A stretch of DNA of 64,000 nt from Lycocorax pyrrhopterus obiensis (taxonomy: Eukaryota; Chordata; Aves; Passeriformes; Paradisaeidae), in assembly GCA_014706295.1 (NCBI GenBank), contig JACSVZ010000002.1:133179200-133243199 (forward strand), written 5' to 3'. The position numbers and the translations under genes were made by a program. This document shows positions 13,843 to 26,700 of the stretch, piece after piece. Positions within the stretch are counted from its first letter, which is position 1; each line of letters opens with the position of its first letter. The notes beneath the pieces were generated by a model. It saw nothing but the letters and a program-made list of their open reading frames with translations. It searched no databases and was not told the DNA's origin.

Positions 13843-13932
13843 CGAAAGGCTGCGAGGAGCGGTTCTCCCGCGCCCCCGCCGAGGCGCTGCACCGCCCCTC
13901 CAGCGCCGGCTGCTGCGGCGGGGTGAGCACCG
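13843..13932 (+). promoter_or_regulatory. Isolated CpG-dense patch with splice-donor-like end
   Basis: Fourteen CpG dinucleotides occur within 90 bp (first at 13843, last at 13931), in a window otherwise very poor in CpG. The plus strand ends in CGGCGGGGTGAGC, a close match to a vertebrate 5' splice site, with the GT at 13923-13924. CpG-dense DNA ending in GTGAGC is what the 3' end of a first exon often looks like. The patch is far shorter than a standard CpG island, and no TATA box or open frame supports a gene. Alternatives are a decayed GC-rich retroelement piece or chance. Confidence 0.3.
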
Positions 13933-16064
13933 AAGGCAGTAGGAAAGCGACACTATTTGTCAGCTCTGTCTTGCCTGACCTCAGCCACCAAGGCTGGAGT
14001 TAAAAGCAGGGTAGTTGTGTATAAAGTGAAGTGTTGCAGACATGTTAATAGCTTCCTCTCCTCACCCACTGTATCGGTGGAGATGCCACGTCTGTAACGC
14101 TCCACTGGTAACCTGCTGGCTTTTGACTTCGCTTTGCATGAGATGAAATCCCAAATTAGAGGTTAGTTTAAAGTTAATTTATTGTCCTCACAGTAAAGGG
14201 AAAGTTCAAACAGGTTTCAAGAAAGGCTTCGACTGTGCCATTGCTGAGAGAGGCATCCTGGAGATAAGGAAGGGGCTGTGGAGTATAAATACATCCCATA
14301 TTTGTGTTTGTGTGTGTATCTATATCTCTATCTGAATATGTATCTAAATGGGACACCTATCTAAATCTACATGTGTAAATACTGCTTACTAATATGTTGT
14401 ATATAGTTACACATGATATTTATATCTTCCTGTATTTATTCACTGTATTTTCTTATTTTCTGTGTGAAGGTTGTGGCATCCAGCTTGCCCTGTTTTCCAT
14501 CACAGACCATGATATAGCATGGAAGAAGCCAAAAGTGACTGTTTCCTTCCTTTTTGGACTAACTGCTGTTCTTTCTCCCAGTAGCAGTCCTGTTCAATAA
14601 AGCTTCATGTGAAAATCCAGAGGTGAAGTACTGCCAGGAGTTTAATGGCAGTAGGATTTCTTTATTGTTTATTTACATGCAGTTTAAGTGAAGCACTGGG
14701 CACCTGGATTGGGATGGGTGCTGGTCACTTAGCTTTGTTTGGAGATGCACACACATTGTATGCTTTTCTCTTTCTTAGGCAAATGGAAGTAAAACTTAGA
14801 AAAAAGTGCACTCTTGGTCATACATAAGAATTCCAGCTTCTCTTCTGTTTATTCTTGAGGCTGGTCCTTGACTTGTGCTGTAACATAAGTCGTGTCCAGG
14901 TGTTGTCACAAAGAAAACTGCACAGCATGAGTGGAAATTTTGTGAGGCAGTGCACTAAAGACAAAGCAGTGTAGCTGCCTGTGTTCTAGTGCTCAGATCC
15001 AGGCTATCACCACGCTGACCAAGGCAAAGCAGTTCACCTACATCTGGAAGAAGAGTAAACCATCCCAGGAACTGGTATTGGCTAGAGATTTGATTGCAAG
15101 TGTATTTTTTTCCTTACTTCTTTTCCTCCTTCCTACAAAAGTTAAAAAGCTAATGACTCTCTAACAGTTGTTGAAAAAAGGCTGAAAATGTGATCTGGGT
15201 CCACACTGCAGGCTCAAAACCTAGAAGGCAAATGAAACAAGCATTGTAAGACACTGTAAAGGCATATTTTAAAGCCAGTTGCATGGTTTGAGGGGCCTGA
15301 CTTACAAGTGTTTAGTATTTGACATCCCTGTGTGCTGATTCACCAAAGTAGGGCTATTCTTCTGCCGAAATCCTCATGGGAGCAGTTCAGCTCTCATTGC
15401 CATTAACAAATTTCATATGATAATGCAAAAAATCCACTTATGCATACTTAGAGCAATGCAGTACTTAGTTCATATTCTGGCTCACATCACCCTGGCTTTG
15501 TTTGTGCTTAGATACTCATCTGGACATGGGCAGAGCAGTTTTGCTAGTCTCCAAGGTTCAGATGCTGCAGTGACTTCCTGCCATTGATGAAACACTGTGA
15601 TAATGGTCTTGGTTTATGTGGTGTTTGTTATCTGCTGCAAAATCACAGAATTTTATGGGTATCTCATTCACTATAATGAGATAGGAGGCTACCAACCCAG
15701 TGGGCATTGTCTTTATGTTCATTTTAGCCACTTACTGGTTCATGGTTTGACAAGCAGGCATTTTCTTCTAAGAAACAAAATATTTCCATATTTTGTATTT
15801 CCAAGAGAAGTGTGTTTATTTCACTTATGTGAAGAGTAAATAGAGCATCTTGCTCATTTTATCCATGTGTATAAAACCACATTATTTATTATTTGAAGAA
15901 CATGCTTAGTAGAGATCTTTACTAAGGACGTTTGAGCTCTTTAATTTCTGGAACACACAGTACAGTCTACAATGCAGTCATACAAATTACTGTCAAGAAG
16001 CAGTCTATAGATACATCCCACAATATCCTTTTGTGTGTCTGTGGAATCAATGCTTCATTGTCAT
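13933..16064. other. Non-coding DNA, no gene seen
   Basis: Unique sequence with a degenerate TG/TATC simple-repeat patch (annotated separately). Short frames on both strands are not gene-like. Confidence 0.55.
14301..14372. repeat. Degenerate TG / ATCT simple repeat
   Basis: A TGTGTTTGTGTGTGTATC stretch passes into loosely repeated ATCT/ATCTA words. This is a decayed microsatellite. Confidence 0.6.
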
Positions 16065-17600
16065 TGGAATCACAGATATATAGGGCTGGAAGGTATCTGC
16101 AGACATAGGATAATTCATTCCCTATCCTCACAGTACATAAAACACACATGACATATCTCACTTGTTCTTAAAAACCTTCAGTGAAAGAGAATCTGCAACC
16201 TGCCTCAGTGAACTGTTTCAACCCTTAACTGCCCTTCCAATTGGAAACCTTGTAACCTGAATCTCCTTTGCTGCAAATTATATGTCTTTCTTCTCCTACA
16301 AATCCCACTCAGGCCCCAAGAATAATTGATCGCCACACTCTCTCTAACAAGCTCTATATACTTGAAGACATTATCGTGCCTGCCTTCAGTCTTCCCTTTT
16401 CCAGACTAAACAAATCCAACTCTTTCAACCTTTCCTTGTAGGTCACGTTTTCCAAAGCTCTTATCATTCCTTTTGCTTTCCTCTGGATTCTCTCTAAATT
16501 GTCTGTATCTTTTCTGAAGTGTGGTGACCAAAATGGGAAACATTACTCCAGCTGAGGTCTGAGCAATACTCAAGAAGAACAACATCAAGAACAGCACCTC
16601 CAATAGCTTATATACAACACTTTTGACCTCCCCTTCAGTTAAAGAGTTTTGTGCAATAACAAGAAACAATTTAGTTTATGGCCTGCTGTGTTTGTTTGTT
16701 TTACATTAACCTTGCATATTTATTCTTCATTTAACAATTGCTCATATAACTTCTCTAAGTTTAGTATTCTGCATGTATATTGACTGCATTTCATGTTCAC
16801 TTGCGATGCTTTCTCCAGGATTTGAAGAATGCCTTGTATTCTGACTCAACTGCCAAAATGCTTTGCAGTTCTTGTCTCGTTCCACTTACTCTTGGGACAA
16901 ATGCCAAGTATAAAAAACATAACTGTGTCCTCCATCCCACCACTGAGATTGTCAGTGGAAATCATAGTAGAACAGAGGCGCCGGTAGGGATTCCTACAGG
17001 ATTCTGTATGAAATACCTTCCAGTTTGACAGGGAATCTGTGCTAATCATTATGGTGGGTGCTGTTTTCCAAACACTTTGTCACACTCTTTTCACTAAATC
17101 ACCCAGAGCACATTTCTCTTGCTTATGAGAACAGTATGCAGAGTCGTGTTGAAAGACCTGCTGAAGTCAGGATTTATCAAATCTGCCTTCTGCTACGCTG
17201 TTACCCAGTCATCCTGTCAAAGAAAGAAATTAGATTCATGTGATCTGTTATTGACAAATCTATGCTGGCTGTTTCTTTTCACCTTGTTATCTTCTTGGTG
17301 CTTTCAGCTGGATTGTTTAATGATTTGTTGGTGTGTCTTTCTGGCTGTCTTTAAGTAGACTATAATTCGAAGATTCTCTTCTTCTGTTTTTTTTTTTTTT
17401 TTTTTGAAAAAACCAAAACAGTTACTGTATTTGCCATTCTCAGTCCTTTGGAACCTCTCCCATACTTGACAAAATTTTGGACACAATCACTGATAATCCA
17501 GAATTTACTTCATATAGATCATAACAGCCCAGTGGCTGAATACCATTTGGCACTATAAACTTGAATACATGTATTCAATGTATAAATTATGTACATACCA
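16065..17600 (-). mobile_element. Long decayed CR1/L3-type LINE with reverse-transcriptase remains
   Basis: The 3' end is at the left: on the plus strand 'GGAATCACAG...GGGCTGGAAGG' is the complement of the CR1 tail. Rightward, the minus strand reads backwards through the 3' region (16380-16600) into ORF2. Conceptual translation on the minus strand gives reverse-transcriptase signatures. These include 'QIIKQS' near 17304-17320 (RT motif N-terminal block), 'SQHRFVNNRSHESNFF' at about 17225-17275 (the QHGF...LTN block) and 'DFSRSFNTTLHTVLISK' at about 17110-17170 (the DFSKAFDTV motif A). 'DSLSNW' follows at about 17025. The YADD box is not seen; the sequence between DSLSNW and the 3' region seems deleted or unrecognisable. 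Stops and frameshifts are many, so it is inactive. The 5' edge is uncertain: similarity fades after about 17540. Confidence 0.8.
17387..17405. repeat. Poly(T) tract, T19, inside the CR1 relic
   Basis: A run of 19 T interrupts the minus-strand CR1 sequence just upstream of its NYRPVSL-like block. CR1 itself has no poly(A), so this is an expansion or insertion after integration. Confidence 0.8.
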
Positions 17601-18116
17601 GGTCTTTAACCTGATTTAATTAAGGCTATGTTGATCTATTCTCAATATATTGCTCAAACTACCAATATCACATGCATTTTCATGAAAGAAACATTGTTTT
17701 TATGGGGTTTATGTTCTGCCGTATTGGAGTATATGTTTGAAAGAATCTCTAGAATCTGTTTACATTTTTAAAAGGCTATGTGGTACAAGAACTAGTTTAA
17801 ACAAGGTTTGGCTCCCAGGAATTTGTCTATAATCAAGTGACAGTAGTGAAGTGAAACTGGTCAAAAGAAATAGGATGGGGAAACTAAAAAGAGAAGAGTA
17901 ATGAAATTACTGAACTGCGAGGTTGAAAGACACCTCAAGAGATTGTGCAGTAGAACAACTTTCACAGAATGAAGGTCACAGGGGACCGGACAAGCTCCAG
18001 CTGGTAGTTTATACCCAGCTTTTAATATCTCTAGTTCTGTGGTTTCCATCAAAACACTGTATTTTAGAATTCTGATTATTGAATGGTTTTGCTAACAACA
18101 CTCTATTTTTCCCAGT
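17601..18116. other. Spacer between two CR1 copies
   Basis: AT-rich. At about 17917-17957 'GAGGTTGAAAGACACCTCAAGAGATTGTGCAGTAGAACAAC' partly resembles the complement of a CR1 3' end ('ggttggaagggacctc...'), but the tail octamers are missing. I do not call it. Confidence 0.4.
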
Positions 18117-18470
18117 GCAAATTAAGGTGATTTCATCATGTATATAAATACCTGAAAAGAGGGTGCAAAGTGGGAACCAGGCTCTTTTCAACAATGCCCA
18201 GTGACAGGACAAAAGGCAATGGGCCCAAATTGAAGCACAGCAGGGTCTGTCTGAACATAGAGAAAACACTTCTTTTCTGTGAGGATGTCTGAGCACCATT
18301 ACAGGTTGTGCAGGGAGATTGTGGAGTCTCCCTCCTTAGAGATATTTACAAAACACTTAGACATGGTCCCGTACAACTGGCTCTAGGTGTCCCTGCTTGA
18401 CAAGCTGTGTTGAACCAGATGACCTCCAGACTTCCCTTCCTAGCTGAATCATTCTGTGGTTTTGTGATCC
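18117..18470 (+). mobile_element. CR1 LINE 3' end with intact tail
   Basis: The plus strand follows the CR1 3' consensus through its last 350 bp. It contains 'TATATAAATACCTGAAAAGAG', 'CCAGGCTCTTTTCAACAATG', 'CCCAGTGACAGGACAAAAGG', 'TTGTGGAGTCTCCCTCC', 'GACATGGTCCCG' and 'AACCAGATGACCTCCAGAC'. It ends in ATTCTGTGGTTTTGTGAT at 18451-18468, the CR1 3' octamer repeat. It is truncated on the 5' side, as is usual for CR1, and lies tail-outward to the right of the minus-strand copy at 16065. Confidence 0.92.
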
Positions 18471-20449
18471 CATCCTTCTTCCAGTAGTCAGGGAGAACAT
18501 TTTCACACGTATCCACAGTTTAGGCTCCTGCAACAGAGTTCTTTTCTAATCTAAATAAACCCATTTTCTTCACTTTTTCCTTCTATCTGCTATTCATTTC
18601 TAACCAGAGGTAGATTTGGGCTGCTAAGAGAGTTTGGTATCAATATTTCTTTTTTTCAGGAATGCTTAAACATTGTCTTACATGTCATGTTCATATACAA
18701 TGAAAATGTATTTGCCGCTCACTTCTGACTGAAAAATCTCATCAGAATCGATCAGTTATACGCTGGCAAATTGGGAGGTATTTAAAGTGAAACACAGTAG
18801 GAGACTTTGGCAGATCTAAGTTTATTCAAAAGTTCCATTCAGAAGCTTCTCTAGCTCTAACTATCTGCACATCAGTTGAGCAAGTAGTGGTATCATGCAT
18901 CCCTGGATTTACCTTCAAGCAAGGTCAGGAGCAGAGAAGATGAACTCTTTGATAGGCAATTCACAAAAGAGTTAAAGCAGTGAAAGGATTTTTAAAAGCA
19001 GATGTGAGTGAAAAAAAGCATTTTTTACAGTAAATCTGATGATATGCCTATAATTAAGTCACATAGGTTAAAGGCTTGTTATGCTAGGATTAACATATGG
19101 TAAATACATCCATTGAATTACACTGAGATTCACATGATGATTACATATAAAATTCCATGTAATGAGATATATTTATCATCAAAAGGTCTTTGGCCTTTAA
19201 GAAAATGTTACAACAATTATCCTGTGAACGTGAAAAGTCAATAGAGGTATAAATGCATGTCTTTATGCCATTATTGTGACTGGATTAATTTCAACAAGAC
19301 CAGCCCTGCTGACATTAAGCCATCAAGGGGGAAGCCTAGTGTTACTCATACAGCCTCTCAGCATGCCCTCTCGTCTCTCCTTGTCTGCTTGGACAGACAG
19401 AAAGAATTTTTTCCTCCACTCCATCCTTTTATAATCAAAGCTGCGGAGTTTCATAGTAAGTATTGCAAGATACACAGTCCTACAGCTATTACAAAGTTTT
19501 TTCCTCTTGGATTTCCCAAATCTCTCAATTACAAAAGCTGTATTGGGGCAAACGCTAAATTTCAGCAGTCACTAATATGATTTGGAGTAACATATTACTG
19601 TTAAGCAGCAAGTTCAGGCTCATAAACTCGAGGGCAAATAAACTGTGGAGTAATAGCAGAATAATAATTTTCTGCCATCTCTGTGAAAGTGAGATGCAAA
19701 AATGGGGATGGGGTAGGATCCATAGGTATGCATAAACAAGCGGTAAAGAGACATCAGATAGACACGCACACAGGTGGCACACCAACCTGCCCTTCCCTTC
19801 TCCAGAAGAGCAAAAACACCCAGAAAGAAATGGTTTCCCTTCTTTTTTTCTGACCTTAAGTGTCTTGTCCCAATTATTTATTTCCTTCTTGCAATATAAG
19901 ATTCTCTGTTGCTTGGTATCTAGAATGTCCAGTCTCGGGCGGTCTTTCAGTCACTGGTACTTAGTAACATGAGCATTTGGATGTCCTGGGGACCTGAGCA
20001 CAAACACTGCGTTTAAGGAGACTGAAAGCAGATTTAGCATGGATTGTCTGCCTTGGACCCTGAGAGGGCTTGCACCTTGGTTTCAAGCACAGGAGCAGCC
20101 TTATTTATTAAGTACTTTTTGTTTTAACATTTGTAACAGCAGTGTTATACCTCTTGACCATTTTACATCAACAGCAATATTCACCCACTGGGGGATATAA
20201 TTATAAAAATCAATAACATTCTTCTTCAGTGGATTAAAAAAAGACATTTTTTACTTCTGTTTCAGTTTGTGAAATGTTGGGAATTTGGCAGAGAGCTAGA
20301 TGAATATTTACTCATAATTTATTTGTTTCTCCTTCTTTGGTAACATTATACATTGCAGATTTTGCTTTCCACTGTTGTCTTGCGAAAGCTAGTGAAAGAC
20401 AAGAAGAAGAAAATATGTATATTTCTCACCACTACTTATCATTTCACAT
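18471..20449. other. Non-coding DNA, no gene seen
   Basis: Unique AT-rich sequence with no repeat I recognise. The open frame at 19257-19580 (plus, 107 codons) has no recognisable domain. Confidence 0.55.
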
Positions 20450-20790
20450 TCTTAATTTTTCTCCCCAAACTGATTTTTACATTTAATAGGATACCAAACA
20501 ACTTAGAATACCGTTCTTGTCTATAAATTGCAAATTAAGTTTAGCTATGAGCTCTTGTTTGGAAGTATAAAAGTTTACATTGTATTAAATTTAAAGGCAG
20601 CTGTCTTTTGTGGAATTTTAAAATAGGCTATTTTTTATCAAAGGTTTTCCTTTCATGTCGTTTGATTACTAAGCTATATAAGTTAACCAAAGATAACTAG
20701 GCATTAACCCATGTTGCAGTTTTTATCTCCTTTGGCAATCCCATGAGACTTCAGCTAAGTACATTAAATGGAGCATAAATCTTTTAGTTG
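20450..20790. promoter_or_regulatory. Candidate conserved non-coding element
   Basis: Repeat-free AT-rich stretch with motif words common in developmental enhancers. It has a CTATTTTTTAT MEF2-like site followed by ATCAAAGG, a TCF/LEF-type site, near 20630-20645. ACCAAAGATAAC, GATA-like, lies near 20685-20697. Conservation cannot be judged here. Confidence 0.22.
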
Positions 20791-23700
20791 TTTTCATTAA
20801 GTCACATATTTAGAATACATATCCCAGTTTATTTGATCAATTGTAAAATATTAGCTGTTGCAGTGAAGATTTGTGACATGGTTTGCAGCAAGTGAACAAA
20901 CATTTCTGCAGAGCACTGAAAATTTTTGCTGGAATGCATGGATAAGTTACAACAATTAGGGCTTGGAACAGCCATTTGAGAGGTTTTTTTCTTTATGTAA
21001 CTTGCAAATGTATGCTTAAAGGCCAGTAATACCAACAGGCAAGCTTTGAAGATAATTCTAATATCGGCTTAATATTCTTGGTTTGCATTTCTGTTAATTT
21101 TCCCAGTTTTCCTATCTTTTGTTCTTTTTTTGGTTTTTTTTATGTATTGGCCAGGCACAAACCCCAAGAAGAACACTAGCTGCAAAAGGGCAGGTGTTGG
21201 GAACAGAAGTTTTAGTGCATGGTGGGGCTTACCATAGCTTCCTAAAAAACTCCATTTTCAACTCAGTTCTGATATTAAATTATGATAAAGGAGAGATAAG
21301 TATTAATACATTAATTATTTGTGTTGGTGGGTGGTCTGACTATAAGATTTGTATTGAATAATTTATTGAAAGCTTTTGTCCTTGAAATAATATTTTGCAC
21401 TTTCAGATTTGTTTTTGTCTAAGACTTTGACTTTGTTCTATGAGGACTAGTGTCATGCATCTCAGTACACCACAGAAAAAGAGGGTTTTTTGCATTTACA
21501 GAAAGTGAAGGTCAAGTACTACTGCACTACACAATTTCTTCCAAGTCACAGCCAACAGAAAAACTAAGTTTAATGCCAAAATATATGGACTTCAGATCAA
21601 GCCTTGCACTGACACGATCCTTCACATCCTTATGTCTTTTGTAGCTCTTGTGTTTTGAAAGAGGACAGTTCAGCTCCTTGGCTTAATTACCTGGAGTAGA
21701 AAGAGTCTGATTTAAGCACTTTGCTTATCCTCAATGATCCTGAATGTTTAATCAGGCCTGTATCCTACTATTTTTACTCACTTCTCTTATGTGAGCATCC
21801 CTGTCTGAAATCAGTAAGGAAGTTGATGTAATAGGAAATTTCCTAAATGAACAAAGGATTTTGCCTTACTTTGTCAAATAAGCTTGAAACCATACTTTTA
21901 AGCTTATGTCTAAACCATCTTGATTTTCAAATCTTCAGTGTTGAGGGAAGAATTATAACAATATTTACCTGAAAAGTGTTCTTAAACTATAACCTATGTT
22001 ACCATTTCAGTATTTCTGACCAGATACATAGAATGTGTGGATTTGTCAATACACATTGGTATTGCAGAAATTCAGGCTAACTGCAGGACTACATAACAAT
22101 TTGACAAGAACGGCATATGTACAAAGCAGTGTTCACGTATAAAACATGCAGAAAATGCCGTATGGAGATTTTTCTGTACTTCCTTTACCAATATAAACCC
22201 GCAGTAATACTGTTTAGTTTCACAAGTGTTCAAAGAGATTACGTGAATGTCCAGTTTTTGTTTTAAAATTATAACTCTGTATTTGACACAACAGTTCAGT
22301 CAGCAGCTCAGATAGAAGCATTTTGAAATTTAAAAGCATACAATCAACTTGGTAACAGCCCCTCATATTCTTTATAAACATTACTAAAACTTGGTTCTTG
22401 GTAACAGCTGATGTGGTAGTTCCAAAGCAAAAGCAGGACATTTGCATGTGCCCCAAATCTTTTTGATATAAAAGGCATAGCTTCAACCACTTTTATGATA
22501 ACTGCAGAGTCTTTACAGCACTGGGAGGTCTGCAATTCCTTCTTTAGTTGTGCATCCTTTGGGAAGTGATTTAGCTACTACTAACTCAGCCACAAAAGGT
22601 TTTAGCTACCAAGTATTTTGAATCCTGGTTTGGAATTCTTTGTTTTCTGTAAGACAAACAGTTAGGAAATGTTCCACAAACGCACGAGAGCGGTGCTTTG
22701 TGCGTTCTAGGGACCATTATACAGGCCGGTTTTAGTATCAGTAACACACCATTTGGGAATCAGTAACACGTTGTTAAAAACTTGTGTACAACAGTCTTTT
22801 TTTGGCAGTGAAATACCCCCTTTGTGTTAATATACACTGTAGTTCTGCTTATTTTAAGCATGCTATACATTAAGTAGATATGATAGGTTGGCATTCATTG
22901 ACAAATTAAGTGAGTTGATTAGAAATCTGAAATCTGCATGGGCCTTCATTATGTTTGTCATGAATTGTAGACCTAAAAAGTGCTTTTCAGATAAAAGACA
23001 CAAAACATGAAAGTGAAGCAGAGGCTGATAACCCTTTCTGAAGGAAGAGCTATTAGTAAGTCTCATTGCTTAGCCATCTAGTAAACACTTCAATGACTTC
23101 TGATTACTATTAACCAACAGAATGATGTTTTTCTCAGCAAAAAAGAGAATTACTTATGTCTCCCAAGCTGTGCATTTCACTTCAATAGAAAGTCAGTACC
23201 TTGGTAAGACAACTGTGCAAATGTTGGCAAGGTTTAAGAAAGTAAGAAATACAGGAAGATTTCCCTCTGTTGAAATACCTGTTTTATCCAAGGCAATTAA
23301 AGAATTCTGAATAGAAACCACAACCTTTTAAATATATATTTGATTAGATCCAAGGTGGTCATTGCATTTTTAGAATAGCTTGTTCATTGAGCTTTCTTAA
23401 ATTAGTCAGTATGTGAAAATCACATCTCTCACTATCATGCACTTGGTTTAGCATTTTCTGAGATGAAAATGTGGGGTTTTTCATTGCTTAGAATGTATCT
23501 AAATATGTAACTAGGTGACAAAGTGAGGCCTCCAGCCTAGGAGCAGGGGAAAAATTCTTTGCCAGCACTCATGCCTCAGCCCTATGGAAGCCCTGACAGC
23601 ATAATTTAGGATTGACTGAAACTGGCTCTAAATTTCATCCCATTAGCTGGAGTTCCAAGATGCTCACTTATAAGCAAAGCAGTGCCAAACAGAGAAAAAA

Positions 23701-26700
23701 ATCTACTCCGTGCTCCTGTGGGAAAAGCTGTGAAAGAGACAATTCAGCTGAAGACCTTATATCAGTATAAAAGTTGATGGGAAGTCAGAGTTCCTGAGAG
23801 AATGACAACAGAGAGCAGAACCAATGTCCATGTGCATGTATAAATGCACTCTTTGAGAGACAAAACTTTTAAGAAAAGGTAATATGTAGCTGAAAAAGCA
23901 GGCATACTTCCAGTTGCACAGCCTTTCTTTGAGTAATTCACAAATTTTGTTTCAGTCACACTTTTAGACCATCACGGATGTAACAGCAATTGAAACACCC
24001 AAGTGCCAAGGCAGTTTATGCCAAGAACATTTATTTTCAAAGGAGGCAGTTTCATCAGTGTTGTCAAAGGCAATGGTTAAAAGAAATGAAATACCACCAG
24101 ATAGGTACAGCTTGATTCATTTCATGAGGAGGCAGGACATGAACAACTGAAATTGTCTTCTAGGGTATGTAGAGCATAAGCCGTGTGAAGTCCAGGCATG
24201 CTGTTACTCTTCTGTTTGAGTCTGCACCTGTCAAAATGATGTTCTTAGTGACTTAACTTCGATCAAAAATCACTTGACAGAGAAAATAATTCACATCATA
24301 TTATGCAGATGAAGTTTATCTCTGTTGTGTTAGAGTATGTCTAATGTTCTAGTATCTAGGTACCAGGAAATGATTTATAGCTATAAAAAAATGCTCTTTG
24401 TGTTTCATTGCCTCAGCCATACTGCTGTAAAACACATTAATATAACAAAATACTTGGTATGCAGCAAAATTTCCACCATAACTTTTAAAGGAAACTCAGG
24501 TAAAATCTTGCAACATCCATCGAATAGTAGATATCTTTCATAAAACTGGAAAACGCATTCACCCCATAAGTATGTTAAACCATGAACATAGTTCTGCACT
24601 GTTTCCAGGTAGATTTGAATAGTTCATCAGAGAGTCATTTATTTACTTATTTATTTATTTAATCAGAAGCAGAGTTAACCCTTTAAGTACTTCTCTGCTG
24701 TCAAAAAGGAGGTTTCTAAATAACAGATCTATTTTGTCTTTTTTAACACTTGCTCATATTAAGCAGTGTAAAACTGTTCTGGCTTGTTTAAGATGCAAAT
24801 TATTATTGGGTGGTCTATGGGGCAGCTTACAGGTCCAAGGTCCTGGGAAGAACCAGTCTGTTCTTCAGTACTGGTAGGTCATCAACAGAGCATTGACATG
24901 ATGTAGGCATAAACACAAAGAAATCTAGAAGTAAAACCTCCAGTGACTTTACTGTGTGTTGAAGCTAAATTCTTTTGCCTAAGTGTGAAAATGCATTATC
25001 TATTAGTTTAAGATTCATTGTGTCCTTATTCAACATAGCTCTTAAAGAAAAGTCAAATGAATACTGCATAAAACCACTGAAGCTTTCAAACGCTTCAAGG
25101 AGCATTGGAAACATCAATTGAAATATCATCAGGTGTGCTAAAATGTAGCTTTCAGGTGAGCTTGATGGCCTGTTATTACCACTGTCATCAGTATTACTGT
25201 CATTTTAATTATTTGATCTAATTTTAGGATAAGCCAGGACCTCACTTCTGTAAGTGGTATATAAACATGGAAGGTCCCTGCTGCAAAGGTTGGTGAAGCA
25301 CAAACTTAGTAAGACCTTCCCTAGCTCTGCCTAAGTCAACACAGGAATCCTAGCAACACTCAGGTGTGCAGAAAAGGAAGAAAGGAGGTGGTGACTTTCT
25401 GCATTAATCAGTGATGCCGAGTATATATATTTACTGGTAGTTAGGATAAGCTACATTTGGTGCATTTTTTGTGACAGTGCACTAGACAGTGCTAATATAA
25501 GCAAGTCCTAACCATACAAAACAACTTTCTCTAGTTACTTCTGACCATTACAGAGAAACATCATGTTCTTTTCAGCCTTTGATATCCAACAAGGGGCCAA
25601 GCATTGGCCTTGATCAATTTTGATTCTCCTTTACATGCTCAATGTTCTTCAAGTTCTGAGGCCTGTGGCCATAGTCTTAATGAAACTCAGAGGCTGGATC
25701 TTAATGCTGATAGCTCTGAACAATAAATTTTAGTTATTAAGCACTTCAGGAGGGAGTGAACTTCTGTCCAAAGAGACAGATTCTTGAAAAAAGTGAATTA
25801 CTGACAAAAGATTAATGAAGTTTTTGAGAAGAGCTGGAAAAAATTCATGCTCTGTTTTCAACTGCATCTTGAGCTTTGTGGGAAACAGATTGTTTAGTTC
25901 TGCTAAATAATTGTCAGATTAGAAAACCCTCCATTTGATTTTTTTCCCTTCCACTATAAAATCTCACCAATCACAACAGTTTCATCTGGAAAAATACAGA
26001 ATGCTTAAATTTCCATAGTCCACGTGTTTTCCTTATTGTGTAAAAATTGTATTGCTTTAATCTACAAGTGGATTTCTTACTTAGCAAAACCTTTAAGTTT
26101 ATTGATAGCTGGCTTCTACTCGAATTTTATATTTTGGTAAAAAGTTACTGTTAACATTAAAACATGCAACAATTCAAAACCAAATGAGGATTATAATCTC
26201 GTTGCACAATATTTTGAGGGGCTTCAGCACAAGGAAACTGAAATGATCTAAAATGATCTGCAGAGTGCTTTGTAAAATAATAGCTTTTCACTTTTCTATA
26301 ATCATTTTTTTATAAGATGTGGGTACTGATTGTGCATGATGATTCATAATCTCTCTTCTGTACCTTAGCTTTCCTTTCGTTTTTTTCCTCTTTATATGTA
26401 CTCAGCTCAGTTTCACTAGTACCATTTCATGTCTCTCTCCACTTTATGATGTGATGAATGCAGCCATTCTTCTCTCCCCATCATTACAGCTGGTCTTTGA
26501 TCCAGTACAGCTAATTTATATTTACCAGCTATCATCCACCATCAAAACTTTATTGGAAAAGAGGTGCACCTGGACTGAATGAATTTCTTTTGATGGAGTT
26601 TGAGACTATTTTAGGACTTGCAGTTAGGACACGTTCATCCTCTTAATGGAACACAATAGATTCATCTTCTAATTTGTGCTAGCAAGCACTTGGTTTGTTT

